Below are positions 11,234 through 23,050 of a DNA stretch of 64,000 nucleotides, piece after piece. The translations under genes and the position numbers were made by a program. Source of the DNA: Ehretia macrophylla (lineage: Eukaryota > Streptophyta > Magnoliopsida > Boraginales > Ehretiaceae); assembly GCA_037974665.1 (NCBI GenBank), contig CM075767.1:30839498-30903497 (forward strand). Direction: 5' to 3'. A model generated the notes under the pieces. The model saw nothing but the letters and a program-made list of their open reading frames with translations, had not been told where the DNA came from and ran no database searches. The first letter of the stretch is position 1; each line of letters opens with the position of its first letter.

Positions 11234-11779
11234 CTTTTCAATTTTTTTTCCTCCGATTAGGGTTGCCGAGATACTTTATCCACCACATTTCTATTATCGA
11301 ATCCCACGGCACCTTGGGCAAGACAACTTCGCTTCACGTGGCGGCTGGGCCAGCAAACTGAGGGCGTAGGGCTTGTGACCAGGTCTCCGTCGCTCTGGTG
11401 CCCATAACTTTTCATCCGTAAGGAGTAACGCGGCGCACAGCATACCATTGGAAAGCTCTACAACGGGGGAAGCAAGCTTGGTTGCTGTGCCCTTTTTGGA
11501 GCCCAAAATCGAACGTTTTCATCAGATTCGGGCCACTTTTCTTATTAAGCTCTGTTTTTTCATCCCGGATCGTACGTCGTGAGCTGTTAAAAGGACGATA
11601 ACCTTACTCGCTGGACATTAGAGGGCCCTACAATGCGTAGATATCACGTCTTGCGAGGATGCTGCGTTGTTGAAACGGATGGGTTGTGGTTAAACCCATT
11701 GGGCCTTCTGAATGGGCCATCACTCTAGGCTGGGACTGTGAACTGTTAACACAAAAAGGAATTCTACCCCCACCATGAC

Positions 11780-11899
11780 GGGTACGATCATACCAGCACT
11801 AATGCACCGGTTCCCATCAGAACTCCGAAGTTAAGCGTGCTTGGGTAAGAGTAGTACTAGGATGGGTGACCCCCTGGGAATTCCTCGTGTTGGACCCCC
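11780..11899 (+). rRNA. 5S rRNA gene, copy 18
   Basis: Full length. G5A, A32T, C67T and G68A (IE), G102T, C114G. A32T, G68A and G102T are shared with copy 19. Confidence 0.96.
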
Positions 11900-12456
11900 C
11901 TTTTCAATTTTTTTTCCTCCGATTAGGGTTGCCGAGATACTTTATCCACCACATTTCTATTATCGAATCCCACGGCACTTTAGGCAAGACAACTTCGCTT
12001 CACGTGAAGGCTAGGCCCGCAAACCGAGGCCGTACGGATTGTGACAAGGTCTCCGTCGCTCCGGCGCCCATAACTTTTGATCCATAAGGAGTTACGCGGC
12101 GCACAGCATACCGTTGGAAAGCTCTCCGAGAGCCCTACGACGAAGGCAGCAAACTTGTTTTCTATGCCCTTTTTGGAGCCCAAAATCGAACATTTTCATC
12201 AGTTTCGGGCCACTTTTCTTATTAAGCTCTATTTTTTTGTCCCGGATCGTACGTCGTGACCTGTTAAAAGGACGACAACCTTACTCGCTGGACATTAGAG
12301 GGCCCTACAATACGTCGATATCACGTCTTGCGAGGATGCTGCGTTGTTGAAGCGAATGGGTTGTTGTTAAGCTCATTGGGTCTTCTAAAAGGGCCATCTC
12401 TCTAGGCTGGGACTATGAACCTTTAACACAAAAAGGAATTCTACCCCCACCATGAT

Positions 12457-12576
12457 GGGTGCGATCATACCAGCACTAATGCACCGGTTCCCATCAGAAC
12501 TCCGAAGTTAAGCGTGCTTGGGCAAGAGTAGTACTAGGATGGGTGACCCCCTGGGAATTCCTCGTGTTGCACCCCC
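12457..12576 (+). rRNA. 5S rRNA gene, copy 19
   Basis: Full length. A32T, G68A (IE), G102T. Sister of copy 18. Confidence 0.97.
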
Positions 12577-13095
12577 CTTTTCAATTTTTTTTCCTCCGAT
12601 TAGGGTTGCCGAGATACTTTATCCACCACATTTCTATTATCGAATCCCACGGCACTTTGGGCAAGACAACTTCGCTTCATGTGGAGGCTGGGCCTGCAAA
12701 CCGAGGGCGTAGGGCTTATGACCAGGTCTCCGTCGCTCCGGTGCCCTTAACATTTGATCCGTAAGAAGTAACGCGGCGCACAGCATACTGTTGGAAAGCT
12801 GTACAACGGGGGTAGCAAGCTTGCTTGCTGTTCCCTTTTTGGAGCCCAAAATCGAACGTTTTCATCATTTTCGGGCCACTTTTCTTATTAAGCTCTGTTT
12901 TTTCATCCCGGATCGTACGTCGTGAGTTGTTAAAAGGACTACAACCTTACTCGTCGATATCAGGTCTTGCGAGGATGCTGCGTTGTTGAAGCAGATGGAT
13001 TGTTGTTAAGCCCATTGGGCCTTCTGAATGGGCCATCTCACTAGGCTAGGACAGTGAACCGTTAACACAAAAAGGAATTCTACCCCCACCATGAC
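12577..13095. repeat. Shortened spacer after copy 19
   Basis: 519 bp rather than about 557. It lacks palindrome 1 near 12797 (11 nt) and 27 nt between ACTCG and TCGATATC near 12953. The second deletion lies at the left edge of the five-unit duplication that starts here. Confidence 0.85.
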
Positions 13096-13215
13096 AGGTG
13101 CGATCATACCCGCACTAATGCATCGGATCCCATCAGAACTCCGAAGTTAAGCGTGCATGGGCGAGAGTAGTACAAGGATGGGTGACCCCCTGGGAAGTCC
13201 TCGTGTTGCACCCCC
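13096..13215 (+). rRNA. 5S rRNA gene, copy 20
   Basis: Full length. G1A, A16C, C28T, T62A (box A), T79A. First unit of the five-unit block; partner of copy 25. Confidence 0.96.
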
Positions 13216-13773
13216 CTTTTCAATTTTATTTTCCTCCGGTTAGGGTTGCCAAGATACTTTATCCACCACATTTCTATTATCAAATCCCACGGCACCTTGG
13301 GCAAGACAACTTCGCTTCACGTGGAGGCTGGGCCTGCAAACCGAGGGCGTAGGGCTTGTGACAAGGTCTCCGTCGCACAAGTGCCCATAACTTTTGATCC
13401 GTAAGGAGTTACGCGGCGCATAACGTACCGTTTGAAAGCTCTGTGAGAGCTCTACGGTAAGGGCAGCAAGCATGCTTGCTGTGCCCTTTTTGGAGCCCAA
13501 AATCGAACGTTTCCATCAGTTTCGGGCCACTTTTCTTATTAAGCTCTGTTTTTCTGTCCCGGATCGTACTTCATGAGCTTTTAAAAGGACGAAAACCTTA
13601 CTCGCTGGACATTAGGGAGCCCTACAATGCGTCGATATCACGTCTTGCGAGGATGCTGCATTGTTGAATCGGATGGGTTGTTGTTATGCCCATTGGGCCT
13701 TCTGAATGGGCCATCTCTCTAGGCTGGGACTGTGAACCATTAACACAAAAAGGAATTCTACCCCCACCATGAC

Positions 13774-13893
13774 GGGTGCGATCATACCAGCACTAATGCA
13801 CCGGATCCCATCAGAACTCCGAAGTTAATTGTGCTTGGGCGAGAGTAGTACTAGGATGGGTGACCCCCTGGGAAGTCCTCATGTTGCAACCCC
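13774..13893 (+). rRNA. 5S rRNA gene, copy 21
   Basis: Full length. G56T and C57T (box A), G108A, C116A. Partner of copy 26. Confidence 0.96.
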
Positions 13894-14449
13894 TTTTCAA
13901 TTTTTTTTCCTCCGGTTAGGGTTGCCAAGATACTTTATCAACCACATTTCTATTATCGAATCAAACGGTAACTTGGGCAAGACAACTTCGCTTCACGTGG
14001 AGGCTGGGCCCGCAAACTGAGGGCGTAGGGCTTGTGACCAGGTCTCCATCACTTCGGAGCCCATAACTTTTGATCCGTATGGAGTAATGCGGCGCACAGC
14101 TTGCCGTTGAAAAGCTCAACGAGAGCTCTACGACTGGGGCAGCAAGCTTGCCTGCTGTGCCATTTTTGAATCCAAAAATCGAACGTTTTAATCAGTTTCG
14201 GGCCACTTTTCTTATTAAGCTCTGTTTTTCCATCCCGGATCGTATGTCGTGAGCTGTTAAAAGGACGACAAACTTACTCGCTGGACATTAGAGGGCCCTA
14301 CAATGCGTCGATATCACGTCTTGCGAGGATGCTTCATTGTTGAAGCAGATGGGTTGTTGTTAAGCCCATTGGGCCTTCTGAATGGGCCATCTCTCTAAGC
14401 TGGGACTGTGAACCGTTAACACAAAAATGAATTCTACCCCCACCATGAT

Positions 14450-14569
14450 GGGTGCGATCATACCAGCACTAATGCACCGGATCCCATCAGAACTCCGAAG
14501 TTAAGCGTAATTGGGCGAGAGTAGTACTAGGATCGGTGACCCCCTAGGAAGTCCTCGTGTTGTACTCGC
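14450..14569 (+). rRNA. 5S rRNA gene, copy 22
   Basis: Full length. G60A and C61A (box A), G85C and G97A (box C), C114T, C117T, C119G. Two boxes are damaged. Partner of copy 27. Confidence 0.95.
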
Positions 14570-15120
14570 CTTTTCAATTTTTTTTTCCTCCAGTTAGGGT
14601 TGCCAAGATACTTTATCCACCACATTTCTATTATCGAATCCCACGGCACCTTGGGCAAGACAACTTCGCTTCACGTGGAGGCTGGGCCCGCAAACCGAGG
14701 GCATAGGGCTTGTGACAAGGTCTCCGTCGCTCCGGTGCCCATAACTTTTGATCCGTAAGGAGTTACGCGGCGCACAGCACACCGTTGGAAAGATCTCCGA
14801 GAGCTCTACGATGGGGGCAGCAAGCTTGATTGCTGTGCCTTTTTTGGAGCCAAAAATTGAACGTTTTCATCAGTTTCGGGCCACTTTTCATATTAAGCTC
14901 TGTTTTTCCCTCCCGGATCGTACGTCGTGAGCTGTTAAAAGGACGACAACCTTACTCGTGGGACACTAGAGGGCCCTACAATGCGTCGATATCACGTCTT
15001 GCGAGGATGCTGCGTTGTTGAAGCGGATGGGTTGTTGTTAAGCCCATTAGGCCTTCTAAATGGGCCATCTCTCTAGGCTGGGACAGTGAATCGTTAACAC
15101 AAGAAAGAATTCTACCCCCA

Positions 15121-15174
15121 CGAGAGTAGTACTTGGATGGGTGACCCCTTTGGAAGTCCTCGTGTTACACCCCC
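15121..15174 (+). pseudogene. 5'-truncated 5S pseudogene, copy 23
   Basis: Only positions 67-120 remain (54 nt). The upstream ACCCCCA joins directly to CGAGAGTAG, losing about 72 bp: the gene start, all of box A and a few flanking bases. A80T, C95T, G97T and G113A are also present. It cannot give a normal 5S RNA. Identical breakpoint in copies 28 and 30. Confidence 0.95.
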
Positions 15175-15731
15175 CTTTTCAATTTTTTTTCCTCCGGTTA
15201 GGGTTGCCAAGATACTTTATCCACCCCATTTCTATTATCGAATCCCACGGCACCTTGGGCCAGACAACTTCGCTTTAGGTGGAGGCTGGGCCCGCAAACC
15301 GAGTGCGTATGGCTTGTGACAAGGTCTCCGTCGCTTCGGTGCCCATAACTTTTGATCCGTAAGGAGTTACGCGGCGCACAACATACAGTTGGAAAGCACT
15401 CCTAGAGCTCTACGACGGGGACAACAAGCTGGCTTGCTTTGCCCTTTTTGGAGCCCAAAATCGAACGTTTTCATCAGTTTCAGGCCACTTTTCTTATTAA
15501 GCTCTTTTTTTCCGTCCTGGATCGTAGGTCGTGAGCTGTTAAAAGGACGACAACCTTACTCGCTGGACATTAGAGGGCTCTACAATGCGTCGATATCACG
15601 TCATGTGAGGATGCTGCGTTGTTGAAGTGAATGGGTTGTTGTTAAGCCTATTGGGCCTTCTGAATGGGCCATCTCACTAGGCTGGGACTGTGAACCTTTA
15701 AAACAAAAAGGAATTCTACCGCCACCATGAC

Positions 15732-15851
15732 AGGTGCGATCATACCAGTACTAATGCACCGGATCCCATCAGAACTCCGAAGTTAGGCGTGCTTGGGCGA
15801 GAGTAGTTCTTGGATGGGTGACCCCCTAGGAAGTCCTCGTGTTGCAACCCC
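15732..15851 (+). rRNA. 5S rRNA gene, copy 24
   Basis: Full length. G1A, C18T, A55G (box A), A77T, A80T and G97A (box C), C116A. Partner of copy 29. Confidence 0.95.
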
Positions 15852-16410
15852 CTTTTCAATTTTTTTTTCCTCCTGTTAGGGTTGCCAAGATACTTTATTC
15901 ACCACATTTCTATTATCGAATCGCACGGCACCTTGGGCAAGACAACTTCGCTTCACGTGGAGGCTAAGCCCGCAAACCGAGGGCGTAGGGCTTGTGACAA
16001 GGTCTCCGTCGCTCCGGTGCCCATAACTTTTGATCCGTAAGGAGTTACGCGGCACACAGCTTACCGTTGGAAAGCTCTCTAAGAGCTCTATGATGGGGGG
16101 CAGCAAGTATGCTTACTGTGCCCTTTTTGGTGCCCAAAATCGAACGTTTTCATCAGTTTCGGGCCACTTTTCTTGTTAAGCTATGTTTTTCTGTCCTGGA
16201 TCGTACTTCGTGAGCTTTTAAAAGGACGACAACCTTGCTAGCTGGAGATTAGAGAGCCCTTCAATGCGTCGATATCACGTCTTGCGAGGATGCTGCGTTG
16301 TTGAAGCAGATGGGTTGTTGTTAAGCCTATTGGGCCTTCTGAATGGGCCATCTCACTAGGCTGGGACTGTGAACCGTTAACACAAAAAGGAATTCTACCC
16401 CCACCATGAC

Positions 16411-16530
16411 AGGTGCGATCATACCCGCACTAATGCATCGGATCCCATCAGAACTCCGAAGTTAAGCGTGCATGCGCGAGAGTAGTACTAGGATGGGTGA
16501 CCCCCTGGGCAGTCCTCGTGTTGCACCCCA
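16411..16530 (+). rRNA. 5S rRNA gene, copy 25
   Basis: Full length. G1A, A16C, C28T and T62A as in copy 20, plus G65C, A100C and C120A. First unit of the second block. Confidence 0.96.
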
Positions 16531-17087
16531 CTTTTCAATTTTTTTTTCCTCCGGTTAGGGTTGCCAAGATACTTTATCCACCACATTTCTATTATCGAAT
16601 CCCACGGCACCTTGGGCAAGACAACTTCGCTTCACGTGGAGGCTGGGCCCGCAAACCGAGGGCGTAGGGCTTGTGACAAGGTCTCCGTCGCTCCAGTGCC
16701 CATAACTTTTGATCCGTAAGGAGTTACGCGGCGCACAACGTACCGTTGGAAAGCTCTGTGAGAGCTCTACGGTGAGGGCAGAAAGCATGCTTGCTGTGCC
16801 CTTTTTGGAGCCCAAAATTGAACGTTTCCATCAGTTTCGGGCCACTTGTCTTATTAAGCACTATTTTTCTGTCCCGGATCGTACTTCATGAGCTTTTAAA
16901 AGGACGGAAACCTTACTCGCTGGACATTAGGGAGCCCTACAATGCGTCGATATCACGTCTTGCGAGGATGCTACGTTGTTGAAGCGGATGGGTTATTGTT
17001 ATGCCAATTGGGCCTTCTGAATGGGCCATCTCTCTAGGCTGGGACTGTGAACCATTAACACAAAAAGGAATTCTACCCCCCCATGAC

Positions 17088-17207
17088 GGGTGCGATCATA
17101 CCAGCACTAATGCACCGGATCCCATCAGAACTCCGAAGTTAACTGTGCTTGGGCGAGTGTAGTACTAGGATGGGTGACCCCCTGGGAAGTCCTCATGTTG
17201 CAACCCC
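17088..17207 (+). rRNA. 5S rRNA gene, copy 26
   Basis: Full length. G56C and C57T (box A), A71T (IE), G108A, C116A. Partner of copy 21. Confidence 0.96.
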
Positions 17208-17763
17208 TTTTCAATTTTTTTTCCTCCGGTTAGGGTTGCCAAGATACTTTATCAACCACATTTCTATTATCGAATCAAACTGTAACTTGGGCAAGACAAC
17301 TTCGCTTCACGTGGAGGCTGGGCCCGCAAACTGAGGGCGTAGGGCTTGTGACCAGGTCTCCATCGCTTCGGTGCCTATAACTTTTGATCCGTATGGAGTA
17401 ACGCGGCGCACAGCATGCCGTTGAAAAGCTCAACGAGAGCTCTACGACGGGGGCAGCAAGCTTGCTTGCTGTGCCATTTTTTAATCCAAAAATCGAACGT
17501 TTTAATCCGTTTCGGGCCACTTTTCTTATTAAGCTCTGTTTTTCCATCCCGGATTGTATGTCGTGAGCTGTTAAAAGGACGACAACCTTACTCGCTGGAC
17601 ATTAGAGGGCCCTACAATGCGTCGATATCACGTCTTGCGAGGATGCTTCATTGTTGAAGCAGATGGGTTGTTGTTAAGCCCATTGGGCCTTCTGAATGGG
17701 CCATCTCTCTAAGTTGGGACTGTGAACCGTTAACACAAAAATGAATTCTACGCCCACCACGAT

Positions 17764-17883
17764 GGGTGCGATCATACCAGCACTAATGCACCGGATCCCA
17801 TCAGAACTCCGAAGTTAAGAGTAACTGGGCGAGAGTATTACTAGGATCGGTGACCCCCTAGGAAGTCCTCGTGTTGCACCCGC
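17764..17883 (+). rRNA. 5S rRNA gene, copy 27
   Basis: Full length. C57A, G60A, C61A and T62C give four box A changes; also G75T, G85C and G97A (box C), and C119G. Partner of copy 22 and likely inactive. Confidence 0.94.
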
Positions 17884-18434
17884 CTTTTCAATTTTTTTTT
17901 CCTCCAGTTAGGGTTGCCAAGATACTTTATCCACCATATTTCTATTATCGAATCCCACGGCACCTTGGGCAAGACAACTTCGCTTCACGTGGAGGCTGGG
18001 CCCGCAAACCGAGGCAGTAGGGCTTGTGACAAGGTCTCTGTCGCTCTGGTGCCCATAACTTTTGATCCGTAAGGAGTTACGCGGCGCACAGCACACCGTT
18101 GGAAAGATCTCCGAGAGCTCTACGATGGGGGCAGCAAGCATGCTTGTTGTGCCTTTTTTGGAGGCAAAAATTGAACGTTTTCATCAGTTTCGGGCCACTT
18201 TTTATATTAAGCTCTGTTTTTCCGTCCCGGATCGTACGTCGTGAGCTGTTAAAAGGACGACAACCATACTCGTGGGACATTAGAGGGCCCTACAATGCGT
18301 CGATATCACGTCTTGCGAGGATGCTGCGTTGTTGAAGCGGATGGGATGTTGTTAAGCCCATTAGGCCTTCTAAATGGGCCATCTCTATAGGCTGGGACAG
18401 TGAATCGTTAACACAAGAAAGAATTCTACCCCCA

Positions 18435-18488
18435 CGAGAGTAGTACTTGGATAGGTGACCCCTTGGGAAGTCCTCGTGTTACACCCCC
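18435..18488 (+). pseudogene. 5'-truncated 5S pseudogene, copy 28
   Basis: Positions 67-120 only, with the same join after ACCCCCA as copy 23, 3,314 bp upstream. Carries A80T, G85A, C95T and G113A. Box A is absent. Confidence 0.95.
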
Positions 18489-19046
18489 CTTTTCAATTTT
18501 TTTTTCCTCCGGTTAGGGTTGCCAAGATACTTTATCCACCACATTTCTATTATCGAATCCCACGGCACCTTGGGCCAGACAACTTCGCTTCAGGTGGAGG
18601 CTGGGCCCGCAAACCGAGTGCGTATGGCTTGTGACAAGGTCTCCGTCGCTTCGGTGCCCATAACTTTTGATCCGTAAGGAGTTACGCGGCGCACAGCATA
18701 CCGTTGGAAAGCACTCCAAGAGCTCTACGACGGGGAAAACAAGCTGGCTTGCTGTGCCCTTTTTGGAGCCCAAAATCGAACGTTTTCATCAGTTTCAGGC
18801 CACTTTTCTTATTAAGCTCTATTTTTCCGTCCTGGATCGTACGTCGTGAGCTGTTAAAAGGACGAAAACCTTACTCGCTGGACAATAGAGGGCCCTACAA
18901 TGCGTCGATATCACGTCTTGCGAGGATGCTGCGTTGTTGAAGTGGATGGGTTGTTGTTAAGCCCATTGGGCCTTCTGAATGGGCCATCTCACTAGGCTGG
19001 GACTGTGAACCTTTAAAACAAAAAGGAATTCTACCCCCACCATGAC

Positions 19047-19166
19047 GGGTGCGATCATACCAGTACTAATGCACCGGATCCCATCAGAACTCCGAAGTTA
19101 AGCGTGCTTGGGCGAGAGTAGTACTTGGATGGGTGACCCCCTGGGAAGTCCTCGTGTTGCAACCCC
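19047..19166 (+). rRNA. 5S rRNA gene, copy 29
   Basis: Full length. C18T, A80T, C116A. Partner of copy 24 but with fewer private changes. Confidence 0.97.
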
Positions 19167-19614
19167 CTTTTCAATTTTTTTTTCCTCCGGTTAGGGTTGC
19201 CAAGATACTTTATTCACCACATTTCAATTATCGAATCGCACGGCACCTTGGGCAAGACAACTTCGCTTCACGTGGAGGTTGGGCCCGCAAACCGAGGGCG
19301 TAGGGCTTGTGACAAGGTCTCCGTCGCTCCGGTGCCCATAACTTTTGATCCGTAAGGAGTTACGCGGCGCACAGCATACCGTTGGAAAGCTCTTTGAGAG
19401 CTCTACGATGGGGGGCAGCAAGCTTGCTTGCTGTGCCGTTTTTGGAGCCCAAAATCGAACGTTTTCATCAGTTTCAGGCCACTTTTCTTATTAAGCTCTG
19501 TTTTTCTGTCCCGGATCGTACTTCGTGAGCTTTTAACACATTAGGCCTTCTAAATGGGCCATCTCTATAGGCTGGGACAGTGAATCGTTAACACAAGAAA
19601 GAATTCTACCCCCA
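19167..19614. repeat. Recombinant spacer between copies 29 and 30
   Basis: 448 bp. Near 19535-19541, GAGCTTTTAACAC joins to ATTAGGCCTTC, skipping about 103 bp of normal spacer. The right side then reads like the spacer tails before copies 23 and 28 (CTATAGG at 18385, GGACAGTGAATCG, ACAAGAAAG). This looks like the crossover or deletion point that placed a third truncated copy after the duplication. Confidence 0.8.
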
Positions 19615-19668
19615 CGAGAGTAGTACTTGGATGGGTGACCCCTTGGGAAGTCCTCGTGTTACACCCCC
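19615..19668 (+). pseudogene. 5'-truncated 5S pseudogene, copy 30
   Basis: Third member of the truncated family: positions 67-120 after the same ACCCCCA join, with A80T, C95T and G113A. It follows copy 29 directly, so it is outside the regular five-unit order. Confidence 0.95.
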
Positions 19669-20225
19669 CTTTTCAATTTTTTTTCCTCCGGTTAGGGTTG
19701 CCAAGATACTTTATCCACCACATTTCTATTATCGAATCGCACGGCACCTTGGGCAAGACAACTTCGCTTCACGTGGAGGCTGGGCCCGCAAACCGAGGGC
19801 GTAGGGCTTGTGACAAGGTCTCCATCGCTCCGGTGCCCATAACTTTTGATCCATAAAGAGTTACGCTGCGCACAGCATACCGTTGGAATGCTCTCCGAGA
19901 GCTCTACGACGGGGGAAGCAAGCTCACTCGCTATGCCCTTTTTGGAACCCAAAATCGAACATTTTCATCAGTTTCGGGCCACTTTTCTTATTAAGCTCTG
20001 TTTTTCCGTTCCGGATCGTACGTCGTGAGCTGTTAAAAGGATGACTACCTTACTCGCTGGACATTAGAGGGCTCTACAATGCGTCGATATCACGTTTTGC
20101 GAGGATGCTACGTTGTTGAAGCGGATGTGTTGTTGTTAAGCCCATTGGGCCTTCTGAAAGGGCCATCTCTTTAGGTTGGGACTGTGAACCGTTAACACAA
20201 AAATGAATTCTAACCCCGCCATGAC

Positions 20226-20345
20226 AGGTGCGATCATACCAGCACTAATGCACCGGATCTCATCAGAACTCCGAAGTTAAGCGTGCTTGGGCGAGAGTAG
20301 TATTAGGATGGGTGATCCCCTAGGAAGTCCTAGTGTTGCATCCCC
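20226..20345 (+). rRNA. 5S rRNA gene, copy 31
   Basis: Full length. G1A, C35T, C78T, C91T and G97A (box C), C107A, C116T. Confidence 0.95.
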
Positions 20346-20899
20346 CTTTTCAATTTTTTTCCTCCGGTTAGGGTTGCCAAGATATTTTATCCACGACATT
20401 TCTATTAACGAATCCCACGGCACCTTGGGAAGACAACTTCGCTTTACATGGAGGCTGGGCCCGCAAACCGAGGGCGTAGGTCTTGTGACCAGGTCTCCGT
20501 CGCTCCTGTGCCTATAACTTTTCATCCGTAAGGAGTTACGCGGCGCACTGCATACCGTTTGAAAGCTCTCCGAGAGCTCTACGACGGGGGCAGCAAGCTT
20601 GCTTGCTCTGCACTTTTTGGAGCCCAAAATCGAACGTTTTCATCAGTTTCGGGCCACTTTTCTTATTAAGCTAAATTTTTCCGTCCAGGATCGTACGTCG
20701 TGAGCTGTTAAAAGGATGACAACCCTACTCGCTGGGCACTAGAGGGCCTACAATGCGTCAATATCACGTCTTGCTAGGATGCTGCGTTGTTGAAGCGGAT
20801 GGGTTGTTGTTAAGCCCATTGGGCCTTCTGAATGGGCCATCTCTCTATGTTGGGACTGTGAACCGTTAACACAAAAAGGAATTCTACCCCCACCATGTC

Positions 20900-21019
20900 G
20901 GGTTTGATCATACCAGCACTAATGCACCGGATCCCATTAGAACTCTGAAGTTAAGCGTGCTTGGGTGAGTGTAGTACTAGGATGGGTGACCCCCTGGGAA
21001 GTCCTCGTGTTGCACTCCC
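20900..21019 (+). rRNA. 5S rRNA gene, copy 32
   Basis: Full length. G5T, C6T, C39T, C47T, C67T and A71T (IE), C117T. Box A and box C are intact. Confidence 0.96.
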
Positions 21020-21576
21020 CTTTTCAATTTTCTTTCCTCCGGTTAGGGTTGCCAAGATACTTTATCCACCACAGTTCTATTATCGAATCCCACGGCACCT
21101 TGGGGAAGACAACTTCGCTTCACGTGGAGGCTGGGCCCGCAAACCGAGGGCGTAGGGCTTGTGACCAAGTCTCCATCGCTCCGTTGCCCATAACTTTTGA
21201 TCCGTTAGGAGTTACGCGGTGCACAGCATACCGTTGGAAAACTCTCCTAGAGCTCTACGACGGGGGCAGCTAGCTTGCTCACTGTGCCCATTTTGGAGCC
21301 CAAAATCGAACGTTTTCATCAGTTTCGGGCCACTTTTCTTATTAAGCTCTATTTTACCGTCCCGGATCGTAAGTCGTGAGCTGTTAAAAGGACGACAACC
21401 TTACTTGCTGGACACTAGAGAGCCCTACAATGCGTTGATATCACATCTTGCGAGGATGCTGCGTTGTTGAAGCGGATGGGTTGTTGTTAAGCCCATTGGG
21501 CCTTCTGAATGGGCCATCTCTCTAGGTTGGGACTGTGAACCGTTAACACAAAAAGGAATTCTACCCCCAACATAAC

Positions 21577-21696
21577 AGGTTCGATCATAACAGCACTAAT
21601 GCATCGGATCCCATCGGAACTCCGAAGTTAAGCTTGCTTGGGCGAGAGTAGTACTAGGATGGGTGACCCCGTGGGAAGTCCTCGTGTTACACCCCC
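21577..21696 (+). rRNA. 5S rRNA gene, copy 33
   Basis: Full length. G1A, G5T, C14A, C28T, A40G, G58T (box A), C95G, G113A. Confidence 0.95.
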
Positions 21697-22253
21697 CTTT
21701 TAAATTTTTTTTCCTCCGGTTAGGGTTGCCAAGATACTTTATCCACCACATTTCTATTATCGAATCCAACGGCACCTTGGGCAAGACAACTTCACTTCAC
21801 GTGGAGGCTGGGCCAGCAAACCGAGGGCTTAAGGCTTGTGACCAGGTCTCCATCGCTCCGGTGCCCATAACTTTTGATCCGTAAGGAGTTACGCGGCGTA
21901 CATCATACCGATGGAAAGCTCTCCGAGAGCTCTACGATGGGGGTGGCAAGCTTGCTTGCTGTGCCCTTTTTGGAGCCCAAAATCGAACATTTTCATCAGT
22001 TTCGGGCCACTTTTCTTATTAAGCTCTGTTTTTCGGTCATGGATCGTACGGCGTGAGTTGTTAAAAGGACGACAACCTTACTCGCTGGACATTAGAGGGC
22101 CTTACAATGCGTCGATATCACGTCTTGCGAAGATGCTGCGTTGTTGAAGCGTATGGGTTGTTGTTAAGCCCATTGGGCCTTCTAAATGGGCCATCTCTCT
22201 AGGCTGGGACTGTGAACCGTTAACACAAAAAGGAATTCTACCCCCGACATGAC

Positions 22254-22373
22254 TGATGCGATCATACCAGCACTAATGCACCAGATCCCATCAGAACTCC
22301 GAAGTTAAACGTGCTTGGGTGAGAGTAGTACTAGGATGGGTGACCCCCTGGGAAGTCCTCTTGTTGCACCCCT
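22254..22373 (+). rRNA. 5S rRNA gene, copy 34
   Basis: Full length. G1T, G3A, G30A, G56A (box A), C67T (IE), G108T, C120T. The 5' changes disturb the terminal stem. The following spacer shares unusual variants (ACCGATGG, CATGGATCG) with the spacer before it. Confidence 0.95.
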
Positions 22374-22930
22374 CTTTTCAATTTTTTTTCCTCCGGTTAG
22401 GGTTGCCAAGATACTTTATACACCACATTTCTATTATCGAATCCCACGGCACCTTGGGCAAGACAACTTCACTTCACGTGGAGGCTGGGCCAGCAAACCG
22501 AGGGCGTAAGGCTTGTGACCAGGTCTCCATCGCTCCGGTGCCCATAACTTTTGATCCGTAAGGAGTTACGCGGTGCACAGCATACCGATGGAAAGCTCTC
22601 CGAGAGCTCTACGACGGGCGTGGCAATCTTGCTTGCTGTGCCCTTTTTGGAGCCCAAAATCGAACATTTTCATCAGTTTCGGGCCACTTTTCTTATTAAG
22701 CTCTGTTTTTACGTCATGGATCGTACGACGTGAGTTGTTAAAAGGACGACAACCTTACTCGCTGGACATTAGAGGGCCCTACAATGCGTCGATATCACGT
22801 CTTGCGAAGATGCTGCGTTGTTGAAGCGTATGGGTTGTTGTTAAGCCCATTGGGCCTTCTAAATGGGCCATCTCACTAGGCTGGGACTGTGAACCGTTAA
22901 CACAAAAATGAATTCTACCCCCGACATGAC

Positions 22931-23050
22931 GGGTGCGATCATACCAGCACTAATGCACTGGATCCCATCAGAACTCTGAAGTTAAGCGTGCTTGGGGGAG
23001 AGTAGTACTAGGATGGGTGACCCCTTGGGAGGTCCTCGTGTTGCACCCCC
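22931..23050 (+). rRNA. 5S rRNA gene, copy 35
   Basis: Full length. C29T, C47T, C67G (IE), C95T, A101G. Confidence 0.96.

Larger units (their letters stand above)
13096..19046 (+). repeat. Five-unit higher-order duplication
   Basis: Copies 20-24 and 25-29 correspond one to one at a constant offset: 13096/16411, 13774/17088, 14450/17764, 15121/18435 and 15732/19047, that is 3,314-3,315 bp. Shared private variants confirm it: G1A, A16C, C28T and T62A in 20/25; C57T, G108A and C116A in 21/26; G60A, C61A and G85C in 22/27; the same 5' truncation in 23/28; C18T, A80T and C116A in 24/29. Divergence between the halves shows that the event is not brand new. Confidence 0.9.
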
